A DNA stretch of 64,000 nucleotides from Burkholderia sp. (GTDB lineage: Bacteria; Pseudomonadota; Gammaproteobacteria; Burkholderiales; Burkholderiaceae). Positions 33,433 to 43,725 of this stretch are shown piece by piece. How positions within the stretch are numbered: the first letter of the stretch is position 1; each line of letters starts with the position of its first letter. The translations under genes and the position numbers were made by a program. The notes below the pieces were generated by a model. That model saw only the letters and a program-made list of their open reading frames with translations, was not told where the DNA came from and did not search any database. The stretch is taken from positions 682,001 to 746,000 of the forward strand of contig CP144361.1 in the NCBI GenBank assembly GCA_040954445.1, in the 5' to 3' direction.

Positions 33433-33750
33433 GGGCAATATATAACTTGTTCCTATGTCGAATGTACTCAACAGCTCCGCACCGAAGCACCCGGATGCGC
33501 GCAGGCCGGCGAACACGCGCAAGCAGTCGCGTCCACTTCGCTGCAATTGCAGCTAGCGTGTCTTGCCATGCAAGACACAGTCGTGCGCCGCACGAGTCGC
33601 GTGCTGCGCGCCATCTGTAACGGAAAACTCGATTCCGCCAATCAGCTTCCCCGAAAGCCTGCTAGTCTCGAGCAAGACTACCCAGCTTTTGAAAATCCAT
33701 CTCGAACTCGACCGCGGGCTGGGCACAGGCGGCAAGGGCCTCATTGGCCA
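33433..33750. other. Unassigned 318 bp upstream of argA
   Basis: No gene recognised. Minus-strand codons 33744-33553 read VVLLETSRLSGKLIGGIEFS and stop, which looks protein-like but matches no family I can name; it could be a remnant of the gene once upstream of argA. The hairpin GTGTCTTGCCATGCAAGACAC at about 33559-33579 is a short inverted repeat. The argA promoter should be here. Confidence 0.4.
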
Positions 33751-34875
33751 GGCGTTGTTGCATAAATCGAGCGAGATCCGTTGACGTTTACGCGCAACGG
33801 TCGCGGGGCCAGCTTCCTATCAAGTCAAATTCCAGAGTAACTGCCTAATTCTTGCCAAGAAAATGCGCAAGGACATAGACAAGAAAGGTAAGCCGAAGGC
33901 ACGCTACCGTGTCAGGAATTGGGCGACGTATAATGAAGGCCTGATCAACCGGGGGAACGTAACAATATGGATAGATGAAGTCGTCTTTGCCAGAATACCC
34001 GATGCCATACCCACACGTGGTCGCCCGTGTCTATACGGCGATACGCTGATTCAGGCATTACTTGGCGTGAAGACCGTCTATCGACTGACGTTGCGCGCCC
34101 TGCAAGGTTTCAGCCAAAGTCTGCGCGATCTGGCCTTCCCGAGCTTGCCGGTGCCGAATTACACCACGCTCTGTCGCCGGGCAAAAACGCTTGATGTCGA
34201 ACCGCCGATCCTTCGCAACAACGAAGCGATCCATTTGGTGGTCGACAGCACCGGTCTGAAGGTCTATGGCGAAGGTGAATGGAAGATGCGCCAGCATGGC
34301 TACTCGAAGCGGAACACGTGGCGTAAAGTCCATCTTGCGCTCAACGCAGATACGGGTCCAGTGCATGCCGCGCTAATAACGCATCAGAATGTGGCTGACG
34401 GTGACGCTCTGGCCAAGTTGCTCGACCAGATTCCGCGCGACGCACAGATCAATGTCATCGATGGCGACGGTGCCTACACCACACCAAGCTTATGCCATGC
34501 GGCCATTGCTGCACGCAGTGCTATTCCTTCGAATCCGCCACGCGAGGGTGCCGTTCATTGGCCAGCGGATATGCCCGGTGCGGCGTGGCGTAATGGCGCG
34601 GTTGATGCAATTGCCCGTGACGGTCGTCGAGAATGGAAGCAAGACAGTGGCTACCACCGGCGATCGCTTGCCGAGAATGCGATGTATCGGTTTAAGACCC
34701 TCACCGGCAACTGTCTCTGGGCGCGTCACATCGACTCGCAGGCGACCGAGGTCTCCGTTCGCGTCGGCGTCATCAACCGTATGGCGGACCTCGCTCCTCC
34801 GCAATCCGTTCGTATCGCCTGAAATTATCCCGTCGATGCTATTGCGTCCTCACACTCGATTTATGCAACAACGCC
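33751..34875 (+). mobile_element. IS903-group element, intact copy
   Basis: 1,125 bp with both ends (GGCGTTGTTGCATAAATCGA, and GATTTATGCAACAACGCC) and an uninterrupted transposase gene. The flanks (cattggcca and acttgactc) do not form a duplication, so one side was probably rearranged; the right side abuts an IS30-like fragment. Confidence 0.95.
33863..34822 (+). CDS. IS5-family (IS903-group) DDE transposase, full length
   Basis: 319 residues from MRKDIDKKGKPKARYRVRN to PPQSVRIA with no interruption. An N-terminal DUF4096-like region covers about residues 1-90. The DDE residues lie in HLVVDSTGLKVYGEGEW (about residue 112), VIDGDGAYTTPSLCH (second Asp) and YHRRSLAENAMYRFKTLTG (Glu). A one-residue expansion GAYTTPSL replaces GAYDTKP after the second Asp, a change shared with the old copy at 30921. 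It is one of three full-length transposases in the window and could supply transposition in trans. Confidence 0.93.
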   Translation: MRKDIDKKGKPKARYRVRNWATYNEGLINRGNVTIWIDEVVFARIPDAIPTRGRPCLYGDTLIQALLGVKTVYRLTLRALQGFSQSLRDLAFPSLPVPNYTTLCRRAKTLDVEPPILRNNEAIHLVVDSTGLKVYGEGEWKMRQHGYSKRNTWRKVHLALNADTGPVHAALITHQNVADGDALAKLLDQIPRDAQINVIDGDGAYTTPSLCHAAIAARSAIPSNPPREGAVHWPADMPGAAWRNGAVDAIARDGRREWKQDSGYHRRSLAENAMYRFKTLTGNCLWARHIDSQATEVSVRVGVINRMADLAPPQSVRIA

Positions 34876-35114
34876 ACTTGACTCGATTTTTTTGGACGTC
34901 GTCTGTCAACGCTTGCGTGAGCGCCAGTGGTCGCCGCAGGAGATTGCTGCTACTCTGAAGGGCGTTGGCGCGTTCCGGGATCGCCGGGATCGAGACAATC
35001 ACACATGGCGTCTCGAAAAACTGGGCTTCAAAGCACCCATTGAAACCCGTCAGGCCAGCCCCTTGACGCTCGCGGCTTGATCGAAAAAGCGTGTCTACTA
35101 GACTAGTTCAACGA
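34876..35114 (+). pseudogene. IS30-like transposase fragment
   Basis: The frame from 34892 reads LDVVCQRLRERQWSPQEIAA then TLK, the helix-turn-helix of IS30-type transposases. After a break it reads DNHTWRLEKLGFKAPIETRQ then ASPLTLAA. The second part recurs, diverged, at 42372-42460 (WCLEN...LTLAA). It may therefore belong to another repeated element whose ends I cannot define. No complete gene. Confidence 0.5.
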
Positions 35115-36239
35115 GGCGTTGTTGCATAAATCGAGCGTGAGGACGCCATGGCATCGACGGGCATAATTTCAGGCGATACGAATGGATCGCGGATGAGCGA
35201 GGTCCGCCATGCGGTTGATGACTCCGACGCGAACGGAGACCTCGGTCGCCTGCGAGTCGATGTGACGCGCCCAGAGACAGTTGCCGGTGAGGGTCTTAAA
35301 CCGATACATCGCATTCTCGGCAAGCGATCGCCGGTGGTAGCCACTGTCTTGCTTCCATTCTCGACGACCGTCACGGGCAATTGCATCAACCGCGCCATTA
35401 CGCCACGCCGCACCGGGCATATCCGCTGGCCAATGAACGGCACCCTCGCGTGGTGGAATCGAAGGAATAGCACTGCGTGCAGCAATGGCCGCATGGCATG
35501 GCTTGGTGTCGTAGGCACCATCACCGCCGATGACATCGATTGGTTCTTCGCGTGGAATCTGGTCTAGCAACTTGGCCAGAGCGTCACCGTCAGCCACATT
35601 CTGATTCGTCATTAGCGCGGCATGCACTTGACCCGTATTCGCGTTGAGCGCGAGATGGACTTTACGCCACGTGCGCGGCTTCGAGTAGCCGTGCTGGCCC
35701 ACCTTCCATGCACCTTCTCCATAGACCTTCAGACCGGTGCTGTCGACAACCAGATGGATCTGGTTCATTGTTACGAAGGATCGGCAGTCCGACATCAAGC
35801 GTTTTTGCCCGGCGACAGAGCGTGGTGTAATTCGGCACCGACAAGCTCGGGAAGGCCAGATCGCGCAGACTTTGGGTGAAACGTCGCAGGGCGCGCAACG
35901 TCAGTGTCGATAGACGGTCTTCACGCCAAGTAATGCCTGAATCAGCGTATCGCCGTATAGACACGGGCGACCACGTGTGGGTATGGCATCGGGTATTCTG
36001 GCAAGGACGGCTTCATCTATCCATATTGTTACGTTCCCCCGGTTGATCAGGCCTTCATTATAGGCCGCCAAATTCCTGACACGGTAGCGTGCCTTCGGCT
36101 CACCTTTTTTGTGTATGTCTTTGCATATTTTCTTGGCAAAAATTAGGCAGTTACTCTGGAATCTGGCTTGATAGGGGGCTGGCCGGCGAGCGTTGCGTGT
36201 CAACGTCAACGGCTTTCGCTCCATTTATGCAACAGCGCC
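35115..36239 (-). mobile_element. IS903-group element with exact 9-bp target duplication
   Basis: 1,125 bp, right end at 35115 and left end at 36239 (TTTATGCAACAGCGCC). The flanks are an exact 9-bp direct repeat GTTCAACGA (35106-35114 and 36240-36248). This is the clearest proof of the duplication length of this family. The transposase is broken by extra bases near 35762 (NEPDPSGCRQ) and 35907, so this copy is not autonomous. It lies 120 bp upstream of znuC. Confidence 0.96.
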
Positions 36240-36358
36240 GTTCAACGATGCCACTCAGCACAACTGAAGATGTTCCAAGAGACGAGCGAACAGCATTTTT
36301 GAACTAGCCTCTAAACAACCAAATCTGCTACAGGCATCCACCCGAAGAAATTGAACCC

Positions 36359-37270
36359 ATGACCTCTTCCCTTCCTGCACTCGCGCTCGATCGCGGTACG
36401 CTTGAACTTGGCGGACGCACAATCTTGCGCGAGGTGAGCCTGGCCGTCAAGGCCGGCGAATTCGTCGGCGTGCTGGGGCCCAACGGCTCCGGCAAGACCA
36501 CCCTGATGCGTGCGGTGCTGGGCCTGGTGCCGGTCTCCGGCGGCTGCATCTCGGTGGACGGCGCACCGGTGGCGCGCGGCAACCCCGCCATCGGCTACAT
36601 GCCGCAGATCCGCAGCGCGCTGGCCGGGTGCCGCGTGTGCGGCTACGACTTCGTGGCGATGGCCGCCGACGGACACCGCTGGGGCCTGCCGTGTGCGAGC
36701 GCAGAGGTGCGTGCCGACGTGGCGCGCGTGCTTGAACTGGTCGGCGGCACTGCGCTCGCCCGAAGACCGCTGTTCGAGCTGTCGGGCGGCGAGCGACAGC
36801 GCTTGCTGCTGGCGCAATGCCTGCTCGGCGTGCCTAGGCTGCTGCTGCTCGACGAGCCATTGATCAGCCTCGATCCGCACCACCAGCGCGGCGTGGTCGA
36901 GCTGGTTCGGCACGTGCAGCAGGAGCTCGGCATCACCGTGCTGTTCTCAGCCCATGAGCTGAACCCGCTGCTCAACGCGCTCGATCGCGTGCTCTATCTC
37001 GGCAACGGCACGGCCGCGCTCGGCACGGTCGACGAGGTGATCACACGGTCGGTGCTGTCGCGGCTCTACGGCTCGCCGATCGACGTGATGCGCGTGAACG
37101 GTCGCATCTTCGTGATGTCGGGCGAAGTCGAGGTGGAAAAGCACGATCACGAGCATGCAGAAGACGGCTCACACTCGCCCGGCGCGTATAGGGATGCATA
37201 CGGCCACCGCTATGCTCATCGCGACTACGCGCACGGCAGCAATTCGCGGGGACACCTGCACGATGTTTGA
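36359..37270 (+). CDS. znuC: Zinc/manganese-type ABC transporter, ATP-binding protein
   Basis: 303-residue ABC ATPase of the metal-importer class. Walker A GVLGPNGSGKTTLMRAV (about residue 38), Q-loop region GYMPQIRS, signature ELSGGERQRLLLAQ (about 142), Walker B RLLLLDEPLISLDPHH and switch His in LFSAHELNPLL. The C-terminal ~45 residues are histidine/aspartate rich (EKHDHEHAEDGSH, YGHRYAHRDYAHG), consistent with metal binding. It overlaps znuB by 8 bp. Zinc is the likely substrate from this pairing and the His-rich tail; manganese cannot be excluded. No znuA or zur is in the window, and an IS copy sits just upstream. Confidence 0.88.
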   Translation: MTSSLPALALDRGTLELGGRTILREVSLAVKAGEFVGVLGPNGSGKTTLMRAVLGLVPVSGGCISVDGAPVARGNPAIGYMPQIRSALAGCRVCGYDFVAMAADGHRWGLPCASAEVRADVARVLELVGGTALARRPLFELSGGERQRLLLAQCLLGVPRLLLLDEPLISLDPHHQRGVVELVRHVQQELGITVLFSAHELNPLLNALDRVLYLGNGTAALGTVDEVITRSVLSRLYGSPIDVMRVNGRIFVMSGEVEVEKHDHEHAEDGSHSPGAYRDAYGHRYAHRDYAHGSNSRGHLHDV

Positions 37271-38039
37271 ATATGAATTCATGGTCAACGCATTTATCGC
37301 GTCGGGCATCGTTGCAGTGCTGGCCGGCGTGGTGGGCTACTTCCTGGTGCTGCGTGGCCAGACCTTCGCAGGTCACGCGCTCTCTCACGCCGGCTTCACC
37401 GGCACCACCGGTGCAGTGCTGCTCGGCTTTTCGCCAATCTGGGGCATGGTCGGCTTCACACTGGTGACCGGCATCGCGATGGGCGTGATCGGCGAGAAAC
37501 TCGCGGGCCGCGACGTGGCGATCGGCGTGATCCTCTCGCTCGCGCTCGGCACCGGCCTACTGTTTCTACATTTCTATACCAGCTACGCTACTCAGGTCAG
37601 CGCTCTGCTGTTCGGCAACGTGCTCGGCGTGAGCCATGCCACACTGATAGTGTTGGCCAGTATCGGCGTGGTCAGCCTGGCCGCGCTGGCCGCTATCATG
37701 CGTCCGCTGGTATTTGCTTCGCTGCAGCCGGAACTGGCCGAAGCTAAGGGCGTGTCGCTTCGGCTGGTGTCGGTGCTATTCCTGGCGATCTGCGCGTTGG
37801 CGGTGGCCGCCTGCACGCAGATCGTCGGCGTGCTGTTGGTGTTCACGCTGCTGGTCGGCCCAGCCGCCGCCGCGCAAAATCTTGGCACGCGCCTAGCCAG
37901 CGGCGTCTGGCTGGCCGCTCTGTTTGCGCTGGCCGAGGCGTGGCTCGGCACTACGCTCGCCTACTACACCGACTGGCCAACCAGCTTCTGGATCACTGCG
38001 CTTTCGGCGCTGGTCTATGCGGCGAGCCTGATGGGATAG
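37263..38039 (+). CDS. znuB: Zinc/manganese-type ABC transporter, permease
   Basis: 258 residues from ATG 37263, inside the end of znuC; the frame before that is znuC in another frame. An ABC-3 family permease with about seven to eight hydrophobic helices (for example IASGIVAVLAGVVGYFLVL, LIVLASIGVVSLAALAAIM, IVGVLLVFTLLVGPAAAAQ). The family signature GHALSHAGFTGTTGAVLLG is present near residue 38. It forms the membrane channel for ZnuC. Complete to ALVYAASLMG; an IS fragment starts 45 bp later. Confidence 0.9.
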   Translation: MFEYEFMVNAFIASGIVAVLAGVVGYFLVLRGQTFAGHALSHAGFTGTTGAVLLGFSPIWGMVGFTLVTGIAMGVIGEKLAGRDVAIGVILSLALGTGLLFLHFYTSYATQVSALLFGNVLGVSHATLIVLASIGVVSLAALAAIMRPLVFASLQPELAEAKGVSLRLVSVLFLAICALAVAACTQIVGVLLVFTLLVGPAAAAQNLGTRLASGVWLAALFALAEAWLGTTLAYYTDWPTSFWITALSALVYAASLMG

Positions 38040-38084
38040 TATCGTGCGCGGCCTACTCGAAAAAGTGCGCGACACGATCGCTCC

Positions 38085-38863
38085 AGCGTTGTTGCATAAA
38101 TCGAGTGTGAGGACGCAATGGAACGGATTTCGGACGAGCGAGGTCCACCATACGGCTGATGACGCCGACGCGAATAGAGACCTCGGTCGCCTGCGCGTCG
38201 ATGTGACGCGCCCAGAGACAGTTGCCGGTGAGGGTCTTGAACCGATACATCGCATTCTCGGCAAGCGAGCGCCGGTGGTAGCCACTGTCTTGCTTCCATT
38301 CTCGCCGACCGTCACGGGCAATTGCATCAACCGCGCCATTACGCCACGCCGCACCGGGCATATCCGCTGGCCAATGAACGGCACCCTCGCGTGGCGGAAT
38401 CGAAGGAATAGCACTGCGTGCAGCAATGGCCGCATGGCATGGCTTGGTGTCGTAGGCACCATCACCGCCGATGACATCGATTTGTTCTTCGCGTGGAATC
38501 TGGTCGAGCAACTTGGCCAGAGCGTCATCGTCAGCCACATTCTGATTCGTCATTAGCGCGGCATGCACTTGACCTGTATTCGCGTTGAGCGCGAGATGGA
38601 CTTTACGCCACGTGCGCCGCTTCGAGTAGCCGTGCTGGCGCACCTTCCATTCACCTTCTCCATAGACCTTCAGACCGGTGCTGTTTACAACCAGATGGAT
38701 CGGTTCATTGTCACGAAGGATCGGCAGTTCGACATCAAGCGTTTTTGCCCGGCGACAGAGCGTGGTGTAAGTCGGCACCGGCAAGCTCGGGAAGGCCAGA
38801 TCGCACAGACTGTGGGTGAAACGTTGCAGGGCGCGCGACGTCAGTCGATAGACAGTCTTCACG
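38085..38863 (-). mobile_element. IS903-group right-part fragment
   Basis: Starts AGCGTTGTTGCATAAATCGA and ends inside the transposase (VKTVYRLTSRALQ) where the next copy begins. Its right end lacks about 30 bp of subterminal sequence (GCAATG joined to GAACGGATT). The same deletion is found in one arm of the palindromes at 23486 and 50317. Confidence 0.88.
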
Positions 38864-39988
38864 GGCGTTGTTGCATAAATCGAACGTGAGGACGCCATGG
38901 CATCGGACGGGCATAATTCAGGCGATACGAACGGATTGCGGACGAGCGAGGTCCGCCATGCGGTTGATGACGCCGACGCGAACGGCGACCTCGGTCGCCT
39001 GCGCGGCGATGTGACGCGCCCAGAGACAGTGGCCGGTGAGGGTCTTGAACCGATACATCGCATTCTCGGCAAGCGATCGCCGGTGGTAGCCACTGTGTTG
39101 CTTCCATTCTCGACGACCGTCACGGGCAATTGCATCAACCGCGCCATTACGCCACGCCGCACCGGGCATATCCGCTGGCCAATGAGCGGCACCCTCGCGT
39201 GGCGGAATCGAAGGAATAGCACTGCGTGCAGCAATGGCCGCATGGCATGGCTTGGTGTCGTAGGCACCGTCACCGCCGATGACATCGATTTGTTCTTCGC
39301 GTGGAATCTGGTCGAGCAACTTGGCCAGAGCGTCACCGTCAGCCACATTCTGATTCGTCATTAGCGCGGCATGCACTTGACCTGTATTCGCGTTGAGCGC
39401 GAGATGGACTTTACGCCACGTGCGCCGCTTCGAGTAGCCGTGCTGGCGCACCTTCCATTCACCTTCTCCATAGACCTTCAGACCGGTGCTGTCGACAACC
39501 AGATGGATCGGTTCATTGTCACGAAGGATCGGCAGTTCGACATCAAGCGTTTTTGCCCGGCGACAGAGCGTGGTGTAATTCGGCACCGGCAAGCTCGGGA
39601 AGGCCAAATCGCGCAGACTTTGGGTGAAACCTTGCAGGGCGCGCAAGGTCAGTCGATAGACGGTCTTCACGCCAAGTAATGCCTGAATCAGCGTATCGCC
39701 GTATAGACACGGGCGACCACGTGTGGGTATGGCATCGGGTATTCTGGCAAGGACGGCTTCATCTATCCATATTGTTATGTTCCCCCGGTTGATCAGGCTT
39801 TCATTATAGGCGCCGCCCAATTCCTGACACGGTAGCGTACCTTCGGCTCACCTTTCTTGTGTATGTCTTTGCGCATTTTTTTGGCAAAAATTAGGCAGTT
39901 ACTCTGGAACCTGACTTGATAGGGGGCTGGCCCCGCGACCGTTGCTCGTAAACGTCAACGGATCTCGATCGATTTATGCAACAACGCC
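38864..39988 (-). mobile_element. IS903-group element, full length, frameshifted near the transposase start
   Basis: 1,125 bp with both ends. The transposase frame is open from 39820 to 38918 (300 codons, YNESLINRGNITIW onward, including all DDE motifs) but two extra bases near 39808 put the first ~25 codons (MRKDIHKKGEPK) out of frame. It is inserted in the fragment at 38085; a 21-bp left-end relic of that fragment (GATTTATGCAACCACGCC) remains at 39999-40019. Confidence 0.9.
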
Positions 39989-40034
39989 CCACCCTCGCAT
40001 AGATTTATGCAACCACGCCTCTCGCCGTAAACGA

Positions 40035-40063
40035 GAAAAAACCCGCATAAATGCGGGTTTTTT
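40035..40063. terminator. Rho-independent terminator of groESL (bidirectional)
   Basis: AAAAAACCCGC, a 6-base loop (ATAAAT) and GCGGGTTTTTT form a strong stem with A/T runs on both sides, about 80 bp beyond the groEL stop. It can terminate minus-strand groEL transcription as well as plus-strand read-through from the IS cluster. Confidence 0.88.
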
Positions 40064-40074
40064 GCAAGACCGGG

Positions 40075-40128
40075 TGCACATTACTGTGTTTCCGTCAAAA
40101 CTGCACATTACTGTGTTTCCGTCAAAAC
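40075..40128. repeat. 27-bp perfect tandem direct repeat
   Basis: Two exact adjacent copies of a 27-bp unit (TGCACATTACTGTGTTTCCG followed by TCAAAAC) lie between the groEL stop and its terminator, so both are in the groESL mRNA 3' end. No function known; probably a recent tandem duplication. Confidence 0.85.
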
Positions 40129-40144
40129 GATCAACCGAAGTTGA

Positions 40145-41779
<1,635 letters not shown>

Positions 41780-41829
41780 CTAACTCCTTGGATTTTGGAA
41801 TGGATTCGCTGGGAAACGGTTACGCGGAC

Positions 41830-42123
41830 TCACGCCACGTTGACCACGGCCATGATGTCTTCTTCGCGCATCACGAGCAGTTCCTGGCCGTCGACTTTGA
41901 CGGTTTGACCAGCATACTTGCCGAACAGGACGCGATCACCGACCTTCACGTCGAGCGCGATCGGGGCACCCTTATCGTCGCGCTTGCCCGGGCCAATCGC
42001 CAGTACTGCGCCTTGATCTGGCTTTTCAGCGGCGGCGTCCGGAATCACGATGCCCGATACCGTCTTGGTTTCCTGATCTAGGCGTTTGACGATCACGCGA
42101 TCGTGCAAAGGACGAAGGTTCAT
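41830..42123 (-). CDS. groES: Co-chaperonin GroES (10 kDa)
   Basis: 97 residues from [20 protein letters not shown]; upstream in-frame codons to 42252 include the CIRCE element and are not translated. The mobile loop ([18 protein letters not shown]) that binds GroEL and the roof segment ([18 protein letters not shown]) are present. The Shine-Dalgarno sequence AGAGGAGT lies five bases before the ATG. First gene of the operon. Confidence 0.99.
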   Translation of the reverse strand: MNLRPLHDRVIVKRLDQETKTVSGIVIPDAAAEKPDQGAVLAIGPGKRDDKGAPIALDVKVGDRVLFGKYAGQTVKVDGQELLVMREEDIMAVVNVA

Positions 42124-42197
42124 GTTTACTCCTCTTTTTCTTGAATGAGTCTGAAAGACACAAGGATCTCGACGGGCTGTAGCCCACCGGCGAATTG

Positions 42198-42224
42198 TTA
42201 GCACTCTTGTGCGGCGAGTGCTAA
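42198..42224 (-). promoter_or_regulatory. CIRCE operator (HrcA-binding inverted repeat)
   Basis: TTAGCACTC, nine bases (TTGTGCGGC), GAGTGCTAA: an exact match to the CIRCE consensus. It lies immediately downstream of the -10 box of the groESL promoter and 75 bp before groES, so the HrcA repressor would block transcription at normal temperature. hrcA is not in this window. Confidence 0.97.
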
Positions 42225-42252
42225 TTATATGAACGAGATTTGACAAATTCAA
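42224..42252 (-). promoter_or_regulatory. groESL sigma-70-type promoter
   Basis: On the minus strand TTGAAT (42252-42247), a 17-bp spacer and TATAAT (42229-42224) give a near-consensus vegetative promoter whose -10 abuts CIRCE. The arrangement is the usual one for HrcA-controlled chaperonin operons. Confidence 0.8.
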
Positions 42253-42275
42253 GAACGGAGGAGCAAAGTTTTTTT

Positions 42276-42329
42276 ATCTCTTCGGGTGGCTTCCCAGTCC
42301 CATAGGACTGGGAAGCCACCCGAAGAGAT
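42276..42329. repeat. Perfect hairpin, 25-bp stem with 4-base loop, upstream of groESL
   Basis: The arm ATCTCTTCGGGTGGCTTCCC followed by AGTCC is exactly complementary to 42305-42329, with loop CATA. There is no T-run in either direction suited to termination. The motif AATCTCTTCGGRTGG also occurs near 20058, 28546 and (inverted) 36340, so this may be two facing ends of a third small repeat. Confidence 0.7.
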
Positions 42330-42545
42330 TGAAGAAGGTTTGTTCTGCCGTCGTCGCGTTCCAGGATCAATACAACCGCGAATGGTGTCTCGAAAACTGA
42401 GTTTCCAAATTACCCCTCGAAGCCCATCCGGCCCGCCTCTTGACGCTCGCAGCCTGATCGCCAGCAGCACAGCCACCGCGATCGCGCCCGGTACCGCGTG
42501 GTGCGCGTTGACGTCCCGCTACGAAGCCCGCGAAACACCGCCGCG
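42330..42545. other. Remnants upstream of the groESL region
   Basis: 42372-42460 is a diverged copy of the IS30-like tail at about 34995-35090 (...CTTGACGCTCGCAGCCTGATCG). 42461-42545 has a minus-strand hydrophobic frame (HHAVPGAIAVAVLLAIRLRA) of unknown origin, perhaps a piece of a lost membrane protein gene. Confidence 0.4.
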
Positions 42546-43676
42546 GGAGTGCTGCATAAATCGAGCGCAAGGACGCAATGGCATCGACAGGCATAATTTC
42601 AGGCGATACGAACGGATTGCGGACGAGCGAGGTCCGCCATACGGTTTGATGACGCCGACGCGAACGGCGACCTCGGTCGCCTGCGCGGCGATGTGACGCG
42701 CCCAGAGACAGTGGCCGGTGAGGGTCTTGAACCGATACATCGCATTCTCGGCAAGCGATCGCCGGTGGTAGCCACTGCATTGCTTCCATTCTCGACGACC
42801 GTCACGGGCAATTGCATCAACCGCGCCATTACGCCACGCCGCACCGGGCATAGCCGTTGGTTAATGAACGGCACCCGCGCGTGGCGGAATCGAAGGAATA
42901 GCACTGCGTGCAGCAATGGCCGCATGGCATGGCTTGGTGTCGTAGGCACCATCACCGCCGATGACATCGATTTGTTCTTCGCCTGGAATCTGGTCGAGCA
43001 ACTTGGCCAGAGCGTCAGCGTCAGCCACATTCTGATTCGTCATTAGCGCGGCATGCACTTGACCCGTATTCGTGTTGAGCGCGAGATGGACTTTACGCCA
43101 CGTGCGCCGCTTCGAGTAGCCGTGCTGGCGCACCTTCCATTCACCTTCTCCATAGACCTTCAGACCGGTGCTGTCGACAACCAGATAGATCGGTTCATTG
43201 TCACGAAGGATCGGCAGTTCGACATCAAGCGTTTTTGCCCGGCGACAGAGCGTGGTGTAATTCGGCACTGGCAAGCTCGGGAAGGCCAGATCGCGCAGAC
43301 TTTGGGTGAAACCTTGCAGGGCGCGCAACGTCCGTCGATAGACGGTCTTCACGCCAAGTAATGTCTGAATCAGCGTATCGCCGTATAGACACGGGCGACC
43401 ACGTGTGGGTATGGCATCGGCTATTCTGGCAAGGACGGCTTCATCTATCCATATTGTTACGTTCCCCCGGTTGATCAGGCCTTCATTATAGGCCGCCCAA
43501 TGCCTGACACGGTAGCGTTCCTTCGGCTCACCTGTCTTGTGTATGTCCTTGCACATTTTCTTGTCAAAAATTAAGCAGTTACTCTGGAATCTGACTTGAT
43601 AGGGAGCTGGCCCCGCGACCGTTGCGCGTAAATGTCAACGGATCTCGCTCGATTTATGCAACAACGCAACAACGCC
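42546..43676 (-). mobile_element. IS903-group element, full length, nonsense-mutated
   Basis: The right end is degenerate (GGAGTGCTGCATAAATCG) and the left end finishes with duplicated ACAACGCAACAACGCC at 43676. The transposase opens at 43556 (MCKDIHKTGEPKERYRVRHW) and stops at 42861 after PPRAGAVH through a TGG-to-TAA-type change and neighbouring substitutions. A further one-base insertion lies near 42645. Not autonomous. Confidence 0.9.
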
Positions 43677-43725
43677 ATCACGAGCAGCACATCGTCGCTA
43701 CGCATGCGGGTATCCTCTGCGCACT

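Noticed and set aside
38053..39348. 431-codon minus-strand frame as a single gene
   Set aside because: It joins parts of two nested IS copies in a non-coding frame of the transposase; the real transposase frames are 38918-39820 and its broken neighbour.
38897..39364. Recurrent 140-155 codon plus-strand frame (MASTGIISGDTNGLRTSEVR type) present in most IS copies
   Set aside because: It is the exact antisense of the transposase C-terminal half and appears wherever the IS does; open because of codon bias, with no start signal or family.
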